This document shows, piece after piece, positions 7,509 through 8,033 of a DNA stretch of 8,033 nucleotides (its first letter is position 1; each line of letters starts with the position of its first letter). The translations under genes and the position numbers were made by a program. Source of the stretch: Nitrospina sp. (lineage in GTDB: Bacteria; Nitrospinota; Nitrospinia; Nitrospinales; VA-1); assembly GCA_018647025.1 (NCBI GenBank), contig JABGTQ010000296.1:1-8033 (forward strand), read 5' to 3'. The notes beneath the pieces are model-generated. The model was not told the DNA's origin and searched no databases. It saw only the letters and a program-made list of their open reading frames with translations.

Positions 7509-7680
7509 TCTTATAAGGTGAGCCGCGCGCATTAGTTGTGAATGTCTAAAGCATCTTTTTTAAAAACTAAGATGTGATAGGGCACTCTCACTATAAGTTC
7601 CACCCTTCGAATTTAAAGCTATAATTATTACCGAGAGGTGTCAGTTTCTGAAAGTTAAGCAATGATTTTCTATCTGCTTG
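7509..7680. other. Non-coding convergent gap
   Basis: This 172-bp stretch lies between the 3' ends of the ATPase pair and the right-edge gene. I find no gene or RNA in it. It holds a short GC-only patch, CCGCGCGC (7523-7530), that stands out in AT-rich surroundings, and an imperfect hairpin CATCTT/AAGATG (7552-7574, 11-base loop) with no T-tract. A transcription terminator for either side is expected here but not evident. Confidence 0.5.
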
Positions 7681-8033
7681 TTAATTCTCAGATACTTTTT
7701 CTCCGGCGGGAAGTCCGCTGACAGGAGAGGCGTGATGAAGGATCATTTTCCACGCACCATTTTGTTTTTTAAATAGATTGGTCGAGTGAACTTTTGACAA
7801 TTGAACGCCACTGGATGCGATTGAAAAAAGATTTTCTTGGCATGTTACCCACGCAAGGTTTTCTGAGGCAGTAACATCGATATTTGAAAGTTTAATTTCT
7901 AAATCCTGTGCTGATGTAAAAATTTTCTGCCAACTGGTCATAATATTTTTAAACCCGGTTAAGACGTCCCACCCTGGGTGAATACATTGCGAAGTTGAGT
8001 CGTTTAACCAAATTCCAATCATAAGTTCGATAT
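7681..8033 (-). CDS. SnoaL-like / NTF2-fold domain protein (5' end outside window)
   Basis: The visible frame gives about 117 residues ending at the TAA at 7681-7683. It matches the small NTF2-like (SnoaL_3/DUF4440-type) family: a W followed by CIHPGWDVLTG, then a helix with SWQKIF, alternating strands with VTCQENLF, and the closing WKMILHHASPV, where the tryptophan and paired histidines are typical. The Met at 8022 is the first in the visible frame, but the frame stays open to the window edge (…IEL before it). Homologous proteins have an N-terminal helix before this tryptophan, so the true start probably lies beyond 8033. These cone-shaped domains bind small molecules or act as enzymes such as isomerases, and in many cases the role is unknown. 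No catalytic function can be assigned here. It converges on the ABC ATPase pair and shows no obvious functional link to it. Confidence 0.75.
   Translation of the reverse strand, partial: IELMIGIWLNDSTSQCIHPGWDVLTGFKNIMTSWQKIFTSAQDLEIKLSNIDVTASENLAWVTCQENLFSIASSGVQLSKVHSTNLFKKQNGAWKMILHHASPVSGLPAGEKVSEN

Noticed and set aside
7523..7530. CCGCGCGC patch as a protein binding site or transfer scar
   Set aside because: Only eight bases, single copy, with no neighbouring repeats or mobile-element sequence to support it.
7552..7574. CATCTT/AAGATG hairpin downstream of the second ATPase as a terminator
   Set aside because: Six-base stem with an 11-base loop, only two G:C pairs and no T-tract on either strand.
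7590..7620. TTCGAAT resembling a tRNA T-loop
   Set aside because: The flanking bases do not pair as a T-stem and no acceptor, D or anticodon arms are present on either strand.
1..8033. A defence system, toxin-antitoxin pair, CRISPR array or mobile element
   Set aside because: All frames over about 60 codons are explained by housekeeping or transport families or are shadows; no regular repeats, transposase, integrase or small paired genes are visible.

Overview
The window is an AT-rich bacterial chromosome segment carrying six protein genes, two of them cut by the window edges. Every complete gene is intact and has a plausible start. I see no rRNA, tRNA, CRISPR array, insertion sequence, integrase or phage gene. 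Bacterial Shine-Dalgarno sequences (a perfect AAGGAGG before the exonuclease gene) and tight gene packing mark it as bacterial. The mix of MutS2, a PreP-type M16C protease, an APE1-like exonuclease III and Dpp/Opp ATPases is scattered over many phyla. I cannot name the organism; a low-GC Gram-negative lineage such as Bdellovibrionota or a relative is only a guess.

Layout from left to right: the 3' two-thirds of mutS2 (+, 1-1452) ends 23 bases from the end of a convergent 975-aa PreP-like zinc peptidase gene (-, 1476-4403). Next on the minus strand, after a 128-bp gap, is an exodeoxyribonuclease III gene (xthA, 4532-5299). A 251-bp divergent intergenic region holds candidate promoters for both directions. 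It leads into two ABC transporter ATPase genes on the plus strand (5551-6525 and 6525-7508), which overlap by one base as TAATG. After a 172-bp non-coding convergent gap, the window ends in a minus-strand SnoaL/NTF2-like small-domain gene (7681-8033) whose 5' end lies outside the window.

How the genes may work together: MutS2 and exonuclease III both belong to genome maintenance, but they are in different transcription units. The two ATPases look like the paired DppD/DppF (OppD/OppF) motor subunits of a peptide importer, yet no permease or binding-protein gene lies beside them here. They would have to serve membrane subunits encoded elsewhere. The cytosolic M16C peptidase degrades peptides in known relatives, so a functional link to peptide import is conceivable, but nothing beyond proximity supports it.

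I found no convincing previously undescribed system. The points most worth checking are the isolated ATPase pair, the matched cysteine quartets at the ends of both ATPases, and the true start of the right-edge gene.
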